Counted from the first letter of the stretch, positions 1 through 8,062 are shown. The stretch is DNA of 18,448 nt from Bacteroidaceae bacterium (GCA_017467745.1 JAFUKV010000087.1:1-18448); one strand, 5' to 3'. Translations and numbers: made by a program. The notes: generated from the letters alone by a model not told the origin.

Positions 1-240
1 GCAGAATTGCATACTTGCCCCTCCTCCTACAAATACTACTTCATAGCCTTGCGGAACATCTAAAAGCTCTTTTACCAAAGCACGAGCTTCGTCCATCACG
101 GCCACAAATTCTTTACTTCTGTGCGAAATTTCCAATAAAGACAACCCTGTACCTGCAAAATCAAGAACGGCATCGGCTGTATTTTTAATGGTGTATTCAC
201 TCAAAATAGAGGGACCTGCATAAAAATTGTGCTTCTTCAT
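1..240 (-). CDS. serC: Phosphoserine aminotransferase, N-terminal 80 residues (gene runs off the left edge)
   Basis: SerC is a PLP enzyme of serine biosynthesis that converts 3-phosphohydroxypyruvate and glutamate to phosphoserine; it also serves pyridoxal phosphate synthesis. The minus strand is open from an ATG at 240-238 to the window edge. It reads MKKHNFYAGPSILSEYTIKN, then a segment with the SerC signature GLSLLEISHRSKEF, and ends in VFVGGGASMQF, the glycine-rich loop that binds the PLP phosphate. The start fits the family, which begins KxxNFxAGPs, and a good promoter lies about 60 bases upstream. Only about a fifth of the usual ~360 residues is visible, so catalytic completeness cannot be judged. 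The divergence of this N-terminus from other fold-type I transaminases makes the assignment secure. Confidence 0.93.
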   Translation of the reverse strand, partial: MKKHNFYAGPSILSEYTIKNTADAVLDFAGTGLSLLEISHRSKEFVAVMDEARALVKELLDVPQGYEVVFVGGGASMQFC

Positions 241-299
241 TTCTTTAAAAATTAAATCTGTTATTGTTTTATGTTTTCTCTTTCGATTAATCGATGTGG

Positions 300-330
300 C
301 GAAATTAATATTATTTTTATTTCTAACAAA
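300..330 (-). promoter_or_regulatory. Predicted serC promoter, Bacteroidota type
   Basis: On the minus strand a TTTG (330-327) is followed after exactly 19 bases by TAATTTCG (307-300). This fits the Bacteroidota housekeeping pattern TTTG-N19-TAnnTTTG with one mismatch in the -7 box. Transcription would start near 293, giving a leader of roughly 50 bases before the serC ATG. The call rests on pattern match only. Confidence 0.5.
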
Positions 331-428
331 GTTTTACCAACAAAATGAATCAAAATGTTTCACTTTTTTGTCTATTTGCCATTTAAATCGCTCTAAAAAA
401 AACATTATTCCATACAGCACAACAATAA

Positions 429-1697
429 TCAATAACGATCCGGCCACAATTTAGACATGTATTCTTTCAATCTTTGCTCGGCCGGCATAGACTGCGGAAC
501 CCAGAAAGCCCGCTCTTTCAATTCTTCGGGCATATATTCTTGATTCACAAAGTGTCCGGGGAAATTATGCGCATACTTATATTCTTTGCCATAATCCAAT
601 TTTTTCATCAAGGTCGTCGGGGCATTACGTAAATGCAACGGAACCGGAAGATTTCCCGTTCGACGAACGACATCAAGAGCCTTATCAATAGCCAAATAAG
701 CAGAATTACTTTTCGGGCTGGACGCTAAATAAACTGTCGCCTCAGCCAAAACAATACGTCCCTCAGGCCATCCGATATTTTGCAACGCATCGAAACAAGC
801 GTTCGCCATCAACAATGCATTCGGATTGGCCAAACCTATATCTTCGGCAGCGGATATTACCAAACGACGAGCTATAAAAGCAGGATCTTCGCCCGCTTCC
901 ACCATACGCGCCAACCAATATACGGCAGCATCCGGATCGCTACCTCGAATAGATTTAATAAACGCCGATATTATATCGTAGTGCATTTCTCCGCCTTTAT
1001 CGTATGCCGCCGGATTCTCTTGCAAACGGTCTATTACAGTTTTATTGTTTATTATTACTTTATCTTCATCTTCGGCATTAGCCAACAAATCAATAATATT
1101 CAACAATTTACGAGCATCTCCTCCCGCAAAACGGAATAAAGCATCCGTTTGCTGAATATCGAATATTCGTTGCTTCAACTCCGTATCTTCATTCACAGCC
1201 CGATTCAGCAAATTCAGCAAATCATCTTCACCAAGAGGCTTTAACACATATACCTGACAACGAGATAATAACGGACGTATCACTTCAAACGAAGGATTCT
1301 CTGTTGTAGCACCGATCAATGTTACCGTACCGTTCTCTACCGCACCTAATAACGAATCTTGTTGCGCTTTATTAAAACGATGAATTTCGTCAATAAACAG
1401 AATAGGCCGTCCCTTACGGAACAAACCGTTCTCTTTACACTTGTCTAATACTTCACGTACCTCTTTTACACCCGAATGTATCGCGCTCAACGTAAAAAAC
1501 GGGACATCCAATTGATTGGATATAATTTTAGCCAAAGTTGTTTTACCGACACCCGGAGGTCCCCATAATATAAACGAAGATATTTGCTTCGCTTCTATCA
1601 TACGTCGTAACACCGCCCCAGTACTAACCAAATGCGATTGCCCGATATATTCATCTAAATTTTTAGGCCGCAGCCTCTCTGCTAACGGTTGTAACAT
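429..1697 (-). CDS. rarA: Replication-associated recombination protein A (RarA/MgsA-type AAA+ ATPase)
   Basis: RarA is a clamp-loader-like AAA+ ATPase that acts at stalled replication forks and interacts with SSB. From the chosen start the protein is 422 residues, a normal RarA length. It opens with PLAERLRPKNLDEYIGQ, has Walker A GPPGVGKT at about 46-53, Walker B FIDEIHRF at about 101-108, and a sensor 1 segment GATTENPSFEV. The C-terminal half has the family's helical oligomerisation region with the LHLRNAPT segment. The longer reading frame would start at a TTG at 1727, but that codon lies inside a strong -7 box (1732-1725), so it would not be transcribed. The ATG at 1697 also places the N-terminus where the family starts. 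It is co-directional with serC (188-bp gap) and divergent from the Spy-like gene. Confidence 0.95.
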   Translation of the reverse strand: MLQPLAERLRPKNLDEYIGQSHLVSTGAVLRRMIEAKQISSFILWGPPGVGKTTLAKIISNQLDVPFFTLSAIHSGVKEVREVLDKCKENGLFRKGRPILFIDEIHRFNKAQQDSLLGAVENGTVTLIGATTENPSFEVIRPLLSRCQVYVLKPLGEDDLLNLLNRAVNEDTELKQRIFDIQQTDALFRFAGGDARKLLNIIDLLANAEDEDKVIINNKTVIDRLQENPAAYDKGGEMHYDIISAFIKSIRGSDPDAAVYWLARMVEAGEDPAFIARRLVISAAEDIGLANPNALLMANACFDALQNIGWPEGRIVLAEATVYLASSPKSNSAYLAIDKALDVVRRTGNLPVPLHLRNAPTTLMKKLDYGKEYKYAHNFPGHFVNQEYMPEELKERAFWVPQSMPAEQRLKEYMSKLWPDRY

Positions 1698-1724
1698 AGC
1701 TTTAATTCTGATTTCTGTAACATG

Positions 1725-1732
1725 CAAAGATA
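1725..1732 (-). promoter_or_regulatory. Predicted -7 box of the rarA promoter
   Basis: The minus strand reads TATCTTTG at 1732-1725, a perfect match to the Bacteroidota -7 consensus TAnnTTTG. Transcription would start near 1718, about 20 bases before the ATG at 1697. No clear TTTG is seen 19-21 bases further upstream, so the -33 element is weak or absent. The position of this box rules out the TTG codon at 1727 as a start. Confidence 0.5.
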
Positions 1733-1851
1733 AGGTTATAATCTGATGAAAAAAATATACAGAATAATCATTTTTTATTTGCTCATCGTTAAACTTTTCC
1801 TTCTTTTAAAAGTCTAATTGACAAATTCAATAACACTAAAAACAAAATAAT

Positions 1852-2319
1852 ATGAAAACAAAAATTTTGGCTATTCTATTGTGTTTTATGGGTACTACTA
1901 TTTCTACTTACGCCCAAAGCGAAACAAAAACAACAGAAAAAAAAGAACAAACACAACGTCCAAGAGAACGGGTAAGAAGAGACTCTTTGCCTAATCAAAA
2001 AATGATAAAAGATCTTTCTTTGAATGACGACCAAATTAAAAAACTTAAAGACATATCAGCAAATTACAATAAAAAGACAAAGGAATTACGCGATAAATAC
2101 AAAGACGATAGAGCAACATTCATGGAAAAAATGAAATCTCAAAACGAAGAACGTGAGAAAGAAATCAATAATGTTCTAAATGACGAACAGAAAAAAATAT
2201 GGGAAAAACAAAAAAAAGAACAAGCCGAACAAATGAAAAAAATGAGAGAAAATAGAAATAATCGAGGAGACAGAGGTGGACGCGGTTCCGGAGGAAACCG
2301 TCCTGCTCCCAGACAATAG
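1852..2319 (+). CDS. Small secreted Spy/CpxP-like (DUF4890-like) protein with Arg/Gly-rich tail
   Basis: This 155-residue protein starts with a clear Sec signal peptide (MKTKILAILLCFMGTTISTYAQ, probable cut after TYA), so it should be periplasmic or exported. The mature part begins with a charged, disordered stretch and continues as a long Lys/Glu-rich helix at about 45-125. That helix holds two LTxxQ-like turns, SLNDDQIKKL and VLNDEQKKIW, the hallmark of Spy/CpxP periplasmic chaperones and of the Bacteroidota DUF4890 family. The last ~25 residues are rich in Arg, Gly and Asn (RGDRGGRGSGG). It is divergent from rarA and is followed by a strong terminator, so it is probably monocistronic. A chaperone or stress role is an inference from the family; the exact family assignment is from memory. 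Confidence 0.75.
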   Translation: MKTKILAILLCFMGTTISTYAQSETKTTEKKEQTQRPRERVRRDSLPNQKMIKDLSLNDDQIKKLKDISANYNKKTKELRDKYKDDRATFMEKMKSQNEEREKEINNVLNDEQKKIWEKQKKEQAEQMKKMRENRNNRGDRGGRGSGGNRPAPRQ

Positions 2320-2357
2320 ACAAAATTAAATTTTACACAATTCATTTTTACCCTTTT

Positions 2358-2400
2358 AACGGGCGGGCAACTAAAAAATGTCCGTCCGTTTCTTTTATAA
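2358..2400 (+). terminator. Intrinsic terminator after the Spy-like gene
   Basis: Arms AACGGGCGGGCA (2358-2369) and TGTCCGTCCGTT (2379-2390) pair over 12 positions, two of them G-U, around a 9-base A-rich loop. The stem is followed by TCTTTTA. The hairpin starts 38 bases after the stop codon. Confidence 0.8.
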
Positions 2401-2459
2401 AAAACCTTTCCTCAAAAATAAATTCTGCAAAGTATAGATTAATATTAGAACTTATTCGT

Positions 2460-2467
2460 TATCTTTA
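2460..2467 (+). promoter_or_regulatory. Possible -7 box of the recJ promoter
   Basis: TATCTTTA matches seven of eight positions of TAnnTTTG. It would give a start near 2474 and a leader of about 137 bases before recJ. An 8-bp inverted repeat, TTTATAAG (2479-2486) and CTTATAAA (2492-2499), lies at the start of that leader. No convincing -33 TTTG is present at the right spacing, so this is a weak call. The rest of 2401-2610 shows nothing further. Confidence 0.3.
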
Positions 2468-2610
2468 CACCTCTATACTTTATAAGAAACGCTTATAAAC
2501 AGGCAAATTGCGCAAATATCATTATTTCCGCATTAAGGTTGAATGTATTGCTATATACCAATCGGAAAAAGCAGTACAACTGAAAAAAGAGTAAAATAAA
2601 ATAATATATA

Positions 2611-4335
2611 ATGTTAAGTGAATGGAACTATCAACAGTTAACAGAAGAACAAAAAGAAATAAAAGAGCATCTTTCGAAAGAACTGGCAATTAGTCCGGCT
2701 CTTTGCGAACTTCTGACACAGCGCGGTATAACGACGCTGAGCGAAGCCAAAAAATTTTTTAGGCCACAATTGTCTGACTTGCATAATCCGTTCTTACTAA
2801 AAGACATGGATAAAGCCGTAGACCGTCTGAACAAAGCTATGGGACGTAAAGAAAAAATTTTGGTTTATGGCGATTATGATGTAGACGGTACTACTGCCGT
2901 ATCGTTAGTGTATAAGTTTTTACGAAACTTCTACTCTAACCTTGATTACTATATCCCCGACCGTTACGATGAGGGATATGGCATATCTATCAAAGGAATT
3001 GACTTTGCCGCAGAAAATGACTTTAAGTTAATCATAGCCTTAGACTGCGGGATAAAGGCAATAGAAAAAGTTGCTTATGCAAAATCGAAAGGTATTGATT
3101 TCATCATTTGCGACCATCACATGCCCGATGAATCATTTCCTGACGCAGTAGCGGTATTAGATCCGAAAAGAGAGGACTCCGGTTATCCATATCAACACTT
3201 ATCCGGTTGCGGAGTAGGCTTTAAATTTATGCAGGCATTTGCACTAAGCAACGGTATGGAAGTGCCTAAGCTATTATTTCCCTTGCTCGATCTCGTTGCC
3301 GTAAGCATAGCATCTGACATTGTGCCTATTACCGGAGAGAACCGCATTTTGGCATTTCATGGTTTAAAACAACTCAACACGAATCCCAGTACCGGTTTGC
3401 AAGGTATTATAGAAGTATGCGGACTAAACGACAAAGACATTACTGTTAGCGACATCGTGTTTAAAATAGGTCCACGTATCAATGCCTCAGGACGTATGCA
3501 TTCGGGAAAAGAGGCGGTAGACTTACTTACGTCAAAAGACATAGCCACTGCCCGAAAAAAGAGCGAAAGCATAAATCAACACAACGAAGACCGCAAAGAA
3601 CTTGATAAACGTATTACCGAAGAGGCCAACTATATACTTGAAAACCGAGACGATTTCATAAACCGTAAATCTATCGTAATATACAATGCCGAATGGCACA
3701 AAGGTGTTATCGGAATTGTAGCTTCACGACTTACGGAATTGTACTATCGCCCATCGGTAGTGTTGACGCTTTCCAACGGATTAGTTACCGGTTCGGCACG
3801 TTCTGTTCAGGGGTTTGATATATATAAGGCCATAGAATCATGCCGGGATATATTAGAGAATTTCGGCGGGCACACGTATGCAGCAGGGTTATCTCTCAAA
3901 GAAAAAAATATACCCATATTTATAGATCGATTCGAGCAATACGTCTCCGAAAACATACTGCCTTGCCAAACCGTACCGCAAATAGACATAGACGCTGTCA
4001 TCAATTTTAAAGATATTACGCCTAAATTTTTCAGGGTATTAAAACAATTCAATCCGCATGGACCGGGTAACCCCAAACCGCTTTTTTGCACAAAAAGAGT
4101 GTACGATTACGGAACAAGCCGCTTAGTGGGAAAAGACCAAGAACACCTGAAACTGGAACTTGTCGACAATATTTCGGAAAATATTATGAACGGAATCGCT
4201 TTCGGAATGTACGAACATAATGACTATATAAAAGGGTTAAATCCTTTTGATATTTGTTATTATGTAGAAGAAAACAATTACAACGGAAACACATCCATCC
4301 AATTGATGGTTAAGGAAATACGTCCTTCTGAATAG
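2611..4335 (+). CDS. recJ: Single-stranded-DNA-specific exonuclease RecJ
   Basis: RecJ degrades single-stranded DNA 5' to 3' and works in recombination and mismatch repair, often with a RecQ helicase. The 574-residue protein has the usual length and shows the DHH phosphoesterase motifs in order: YGDYDVDGTTAV (residues 86-97) for metal binding, an ALDCG segment, DHH at 168-170, and the DHHA1-domain motif FGGHTYAAG at about 418-426. A C-terminal OB-like region (about 455-574) with HGPGNPKPLF completes the family pattern. It starts at an ATG after an A/T-rich leader with no Shine-Dalgarno sequence. recQ lies 119 bp downstream, a functional pairing that fits joint end resection, although recQ has its own promoter. 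No missing catalytic residue is apparent. Confidence 0.96.
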   Translation: MLSEWNYQQLTEEQKEIKEHLSKELAISPALCELLTQRGITTLSEAKKFFRPQLSDLHNPFLLKDMDKAVDRLNKAMGRKEKILVYGDYDVDGTTAVSLVYKFLRNFYSNLDYYIPDRYDEGYGISIKGIDFAAENDFKLIIALDCGIKAIEKVAYAKSKGIDFIICDHHMPDESFPDAVAVLDPKREDSGYPYQHLSGCGVGFKFMQAFALSNGMEVPKLLFPLLDLVAVSIASDIVPITGENRILAFHGLKQLNTNPSTGLQGIIEVCGLNDKDITVSDIVFKIGPRINASGRMHSGKEAVDLLTSKDIATARKKSESINQHNEDRKELDKRITEEANYILENRDDFINRKSIVIYNAEWHKGVIGIVASRLTELYYRPSVVLTLSNGLVTGSARSVQGFDIYKAIESCRDILENFGGHTYAAGLSLKEKNIPIFIDRFEQYVSENILPCQTVPQIDIDAVINFKDITPKFFRVLKQFNPHGPGNPKPLFCTKRVYDYGTSRLVGKDQEHLKLELVDNISENIMNGIAFGMYEHNDYIKGLNPFDICYYVEENNYNGNTSIQLMVKEIRPSE

Positions 4336-4355
4336 AAACGAATAAAGATTACGGT

Positions 4356-4428
4356 ATCTCCGCAGAAATTTGACAATGTAAATAGTATTCGTACTTTTGC
4401 GCTGTTTAAATTCTGCGGAGATTTTTTT
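4356..4428 (+). terminator. Inverted repeat with T-run after recJ, enclosing the recQ promoter
   Basis: Perfect 12-bp arms ATCTCCGCAGAA (4356-4367) and TTCTGCGGAGAT (4411-4422) flank a 43-base loop. The right arm runs into seven T residues (4422-4428). In transcripts coming from recJ this can fold as a long-loop intrinsic terminator. The loop contains the entire predicted recQ promoter, so the repeat could also act as an operator-like dyad. Confidence 0.5.
4369..4399 (+). promoter_or_regulatory. Predicted recQ promoter, Bacteroidota type
   Basis: TTTG (4369-4372), exactly 19 bases, then TACTTTTG (4392-4399) is a perfect match to TTTG-N19-TAnnTTTG. Transcription would begin near 4406, about 50 bases before the recQ ATG at 4455. 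This is the best promoter match in the window. Confidence 0.65.
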
Positions 4429-4454
4429 ACCAACAAAAAACAGATGCCGTTATA

Positions 4455-6350
4455 ATGTCAGATATTCTCCACATATTGCAACAATACTGGGGCTACAATC
4501 GTTTTCGTCCATTACAAGAAGATATTATCCGCTCTGTTTTAGAAAAAAAAGATACACTTGGACTCATGCCGACCGGCGGAGGAAAATCCATAACATTTCA
4601 AGTTCCGGCAATGGCCATAGAGGGTACTTGCATAGTCATTACTCCTCTTATATCGTTGATGAAAGACCAAGTAGACGGACTGCGCCGTTTAAGAATCAAA
4701 GCGACCTGTATTTATTCTGGCATGTCTCGTCGAGAAATAATGACCGCTCTCGACAATTGCCTTTATGGAAACTATAAATTTCTTTATGTTTCCCCCGAAA
4801 GGCTCGGCACAGAATTGTTCCGCTCTAAACTAAGCGCCATGCAAATATCGCTCTTAGTTGTAGACGAAGCACACTGCATATCGCAATGGGGATATGATTT
4901 TCGCCCTTCATACTTGCAAATAGCCCAGATACGAGAACTAATTCCGGACACCCCTATTTTAGCCCTAACCGCCACAGCAACGAACGATGTAATTAAAGAC
5001 ATACAGAAACAACTGCATTTCAAAAAAGAAAATGTTTTCCGGAAAAGTTTCAACCGCCCTAACCTAACATACATCGTCAAAAAAGGCGAAAATAAAGTAG
5101 AACAATTAATCCGCATTCTAAACCGGATACAGGGCAGCGCTATCGTATATGTGCGCAGCCGTAAAAAAACGAAAGAAATTTGCGACCAACTGACACAAAA
5201 CGGCATTTCAGCGGCATTTTATCATGCCGGGCTCTCGACCGAAATAAAAAACGAATGCCAAAACAAATGGAAAAACAATGAATATCGTGTTATAGTAGCT
5301 ACCAACGCTTTTGGAATGGGGATAGATAAACCCGACGTTCGTATTGTTGTTCATATAGATCTGCCTAATGCCCCCGAAGAGTATTACCAAGAGGCCGGGC
5401 GTGCCGGACGAGATGAAAAAAAAGCTTATGCCGTAACATTGTATGCCAAAACAGACAAAGCCAAACTCCGAAAAAGAATTATAGACAGTTTTCCGGAACG
5501 GGATTTTATCAAACGCGTATATGAGGCATTATGCAATCATCTGCAAGTTGCCGAAGGATACGGAAGCGGCAGTTCATACGATTTTAACATTGATATTTTT
5601 TGCAAACACTTCAAACTTCCTATTTTACCTACTTATCACGCTATAAAAATATTAGAACAATCTCATTATATAGAATATATCGAAGATCCGAATATGGCAT
5701 CGCGTATTATGATGACTGTTCCCCGCGAAGGACTTTACCAAATACAAGAATCCGATACGCAAACAGAATTGCTGTTACAGGCACTATTACGGTCGTACAC
5801 CGGATTGTTCGCCGACTACGTATTTATCAATGAAGAAGTTCTAATGCAACGTAGCGGATTGTCTCACGATGATGTATATGCGCGTCTTATTTTTTTATCT
5901 AAACGAGGAATATTACATTACATTCCCCGTAAAAGAATACCGATGATATACTATTCACAACGGCGTATCGATGCGGCACAAATAGTAATTCCGAAAGAAG
6001 TTTATGAAATACGCAAGGCAAGAATGGAACACCGGATAAACAGCATACTTAATTATGCCGATAGTGAAAATATCTGCCGCACACAGATTCTATTGAATTA
6101 TTTCGGAGAAAAAACAGAAGAGTGCGGTACTTGCGATATTTGCATCGAGAAAGCGAAAAGAACAACAAAAGATAATACTTTCAACCATATCGAAAAGGAC
6201 ATCCGAAACATCATCGGGCAACAAGCTATGACATTGGACGACATTATAGATAACCTTGCCTATCCTGCAAAAGACATTATTGATGTTTTGCGGTTTCTTT
6301 GCGACGAAGGTTATATTTCAAACCTCAACGAACATTACAGATTAAACTGA
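4455..6350 (+). CDS. recQ: RecQ-family ATP-dependent DNA helicase, without HRDC domain
   Basis: RecQ unwinds DNA 3' to 5' and feeds single strands to RecJ. The protein has 631 residues. The helicase core shows the entry motif RFRPLQEDII (16-25), Walker A TGGGKS (40-45), DEAH at 137-140 with the aromatic-rich loop CISQWGYDFRPSY, TATA at motif III, and motif VI QEAGRAGRD from residue 312. The four zinc ligands are C541, C557, C560 and C563. They lie about 225 residues after motif VI, much further than the roughly 60 in E. coli RecQ, so about 150 extra residues sit between core and zinc cluster. Only a short winged-helix-like tail follows, with no HRDC domain. The nearby ATG at 4443 reaches a stop after three codons, which supports 4455. 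The lrgA-like gene starts 6 bases after the stop, suggesting one transcript. Confidence 0.94.
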   Translation: MSDILHILQQYWGYNRFRPLQEDIIRSVLEKKDTLGLMPTGGGKSITFQVPAMAIEGTCIVITPLISLMKDQVDGLRRLRIKATCIYSGMSRREIMTALDNCLYGNYKFLYVSPERLGTELFRSKLSAMQISLLVVDEAHCISQWGYDFRPSYLQIAQIRELIPDTPILALTATATNDVIKDIQKQLHFKKENVFRKSFNRPNLTYIVKKGENKVEQLIRILNRIQGSAIVYVRSRKKTKEICDQLTQNGISAAFYHAGLSTEIKNECQNKWKNNEYRVIVATNAFGMGIDKPDVRIVVHIDLPNAPEEYYQEAGRAGRDEKKAYAVTLYAKTDKAKLRKRIIDSFPERDFIKRVYEALCNHLQVAEGYGSGSSYDFNIDIFCKHFKLPILPTYHAIKILEQSHYIEYIEDPNMASRIMMTVPREGLYQIQESDTQTELLLQALLRSYTGLFADYVFINEEVLMQRSGLSHDDVYARLIFLSKRGILHYIPRKRIPMIYYSQRRIDAAQIVIPKEVYEIRKARMEHRINSILNYADSENICRTQILLNYFGEKTEECGTCDICIEKAKRTTKDNTFNHIEKDIRNIIGQQAMTLDDIIDNLAYPAKDIIDVLRFLCDEGYISNLNEHYRLN

Positions 6351-6356
6351 ACAATT

Positions 6357-6698
6357 ATGATTAAAGGTATAACCATTATTCTTTTATTTTACTTTTTAGG
6401 AGAATGCCTCAGCTTCCTTATTCACGGTTGGATTCCGGGCAGTGTTTGCGGTATGGTTCTTTTATTTTTATCTCTAATGATAAATTGGATTAATCCGCAC
6501 AGCGTCCAGCCGGTAGCCGGAGCTCTTACTAAAAACATGGCATTGTTTTTCGTTCCTGCCGGAGTAGGGCTAATGACATCTTTCGATTTAATATCAAAAT
6601 ATTGGGCAGCTCTGTTAGTAATTATCTCCATTACTACATGGCTGATTATTGCCGTAGTAGGATGGTTACAGGAAACTATGGAAAAAAAGAATATTTAG
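6357..6698 (+). CDS. CidA/LrgA family membrane protein
   Basis: This 113-residue protein is almost entirely membrane-embedded, with about four hydrophobic segments. It carries the family pattern GWIPGSVCGMVLLFLSL (about 22-38) followed by LTKNMALFFVPAGVGLM (about 58-74). CidA/LrgA proteins act with LrgB/CidB partners as holin-like or small-molecule export systems; in several bacteria they influence autolysis or transport of pyruvate or glycolate. Its ATG lies 6 bases after the recQ stop with no promoter between, so it is probably translated from the recQ transcript. Unusually, the partner lrgB is not adjacent: a GH76 gene and a terminator lie between. The family is clear; the transported substrate is unknown. 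Confidence 0.9.
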   Translation: MIKGITIILLFYFLGECLSFLIHGWIPGSVCGMVLLFLSLMINWINPHSVQPVAGALTKNMALFFVPAGVGLMTSFDLISKYWAALLVIISITTWLIIAVVGWLQETMEKKNI

Positions 6699-6727
6699 AA
6701 AAATACGCACAAACTATATTTTATTCA

Positions 6728-6735
6728 TATTTTTG
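6728..6735 (+). promoter_or_regulatory. Possible -7 box for the GH76 gene
   Basis: TATTTTTG matches the Bacteroidota -7 consensus TAnnTTTG. It would start transcription near 6742, giving a leader of about 20 bases. No TTTG is found at the right distance upstream, so this is only a moderate call. It suggests that the GH76 gene can be expressed apart from recQ and the lrgA-like gene. Confidence 0.35.
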
Positions 6736-6761
6736 CAAATAAGCACAAAAAAATAATCAAC

Positions 6762-7979
6762 ATGAAAAAAGTATTACTACTTGCGCTGGTTGCCAATATC
6801 TGTTTCTTTTCGCAACCGGCACATGCAACAACCGGCCAATCTGTAAAGGGCGAAAAGAATGCTGAGTATTGGCAAAAAATGGCAGACGGAATGACCCAAT
6901 CTCTTATCAAAAACTTTTGGGGCGCCAGTTTTAAAGGTTATGAGAACCGTTATTATTTCAACTACGGCAGCAATTTATCAAACATGACAACTGAACATTA
7001 CTGGCCGCAAGCCCACGCTATGGATGTAATTGTAGACGCTTATATGCGCACAAAAGACAAACAATACAAAAACATCTACCCGTTATGGTGGGAAGGCGCG
7101 CCGAAATTCAATTTTGCCGGTAAGCAAAATCCGAAAGATGCGTGGTGGAATGTTTTTGTAGACGATATGGAATGGATGGTGTTAGCTCAAATCCGAATGT
7201 TTGAAAGTACTAAAAACAAAAAATACATTGAAAAAGCCCGCCAAATGTATGATGACTGGATCTGGACTACTTGGGGGCCCGAAGACGAAAAACCTTGGTT
7301 TGGCGGAATTACATGGAAAACAGACGTATCAAAATCGAAAAACGCTTGTTCAAATGGTCCGGCTGCCCTTATCGCCGCTCGCCTTTACAGATTTTACGAC
7401 AATGCGAAATTCAAAAACGGAAAAGTAAAAGAGGCCTATTTGAATGAAGCCATTAAAATTTATACATGGGAAAAAAATTATTTATTCGACCGTAAAACCG
7501 GCGCTGTATTCGACAATATCAACAAACGGGGACAAATTCAAAAGAACTGGATATTTACATATAACGTCGGCACTTTCTTGGGCGCAGCTCACGAACTTTA
7601 TAAAATTACCGGCGATAAGCAATATTTAGACGATGCCGTATTAGCATCCGATTATGTAATCGACCATATGTCAAACAATAACGGAGTACTTTCTGACGCT
7701 ACGTCCGGCGATGGAGGCCTATTTCACGGCATATTCTTCCGTTATTTCGTGAAATTGGCAAACGAGGAAGATCTGCCTTACGACACTCGTAAAAAGTTCC
7801 ATGACTACTTGACGCACTTGGCAACCGTAATGGCCGATAACGGTATCAACCACAACACCATGTTTTACGGCGGTAGTTGGTGGAAAGCACCGGCAGACAA
7901 CGAACAAGTACAACTTACACCTCATCTCTCCGGTTGTATGTTAATGGAAGCCATGTGTGTACTTAAACCATTAAAATAA
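6762..7979 (+). CDS. Secreted glycoside hydrolase family 76 (alpha-1,6-mannanase-like)
   Basis: The 405-residue protein begins with a Sec signal peptide (MKKVLLLALVANICFFSQPAHA, probable cut after AHA) and has no lipobox, so it is likely periplasmic or released. The rest is a single alpha/alpha-toroid domain typical of GH76: an EHYWPQAHAMDVIVDAY segment, WWN then VDDMEWM with the paired aspartates D134-D135 that serve as nucleophile and acid/base in the family, and KNACSNGPAALIAARLY in the middle. GH76 enzymes hydrolyse alpha-1,6-mannosidic backbones, as in yeast mannan or similar glycans. The gene lies between the lrgA- and lrgB-like genes and has its own probable promoter and terminator. 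No SusC/SusD pair is near, so it is not in a standard polysaccharide utilization locus. The substrate is inferred from the family only. Confidence 0.88.
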   Translation: MKKVLLLALVANICFFSQPAHATTGQSVKGEKNAEYWQKMADGMTQSLIKNFWGASFKGYENRYYFNYGSNLSNMTTEHYWPQAHAMDVIVDAYMRTKDKQYKNIYPLWWEGAPKFNFAGKQNPKDAWWNVFVDDMEWMVLAQIRMFESTKNKKYIEKARQMYDDWIWTTWGPEDEKPWFGGITWKTDVSKSKNACSNGPAALIAARLYRFYDNAKFKNGKVKEAYLNEAIKIYTWEKNYLFDRKTGAVFDNINKRGQIQKNWIFTYNVGTFLGAAHELYKITGDKQYLDDAVLASDYVIDHMSNNNGVLSDATSGDGGLFHGIFFRYFVKLANEEDLPYDTRKKFHDYLTHLATVMADNGINHNTMFYGGSWWKAPADNEQVQLTPHLSGCMLMEAMCVLKPLK

Positions 7980-8028
7980 TTGATTCGATATAAATTTATT
8001 GCATTTATTAATACCGATCTTAAACATG

Positions 8029-8062
8029 ACGCTATCCTGTATTTCAAACAGGATAGCGTTTT
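8029..8062 (+). terminator. Intrinsic terminator between the GH76 gene and lrgB
   Basis: A perfect 12-bp stem, ACGCTATCCTGT (8029-8040) and ACAGGATAGCGT (8048-8059), encloses a 7-base loop and is followed by a short T-run (TTTT, 8059-8062). It lies 49 bases after the GH76 stop codon and should separate transcription of lrgB from the genes before it. Confidence 0.75.

Noticed and set aside
780..1139. Open frames on the plus strand opposite rarA
   Set aside because: They are antisense to a complete, motif-rich RarA gene and show no protein-family features.
4397..4777. A 126-codon plus-strand frame overlapping the start of recQ
   Set aside because: It overlaps the recQ promoter and helicase motif I in another frame and its composition is that of a frame shadow.
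6762..7979. A polysaccharide utilization locus around the GH76 gene
   Set aside because: No SusC/SusD-like transporter, sensor or further glycosidase is adjacent on the same strand.
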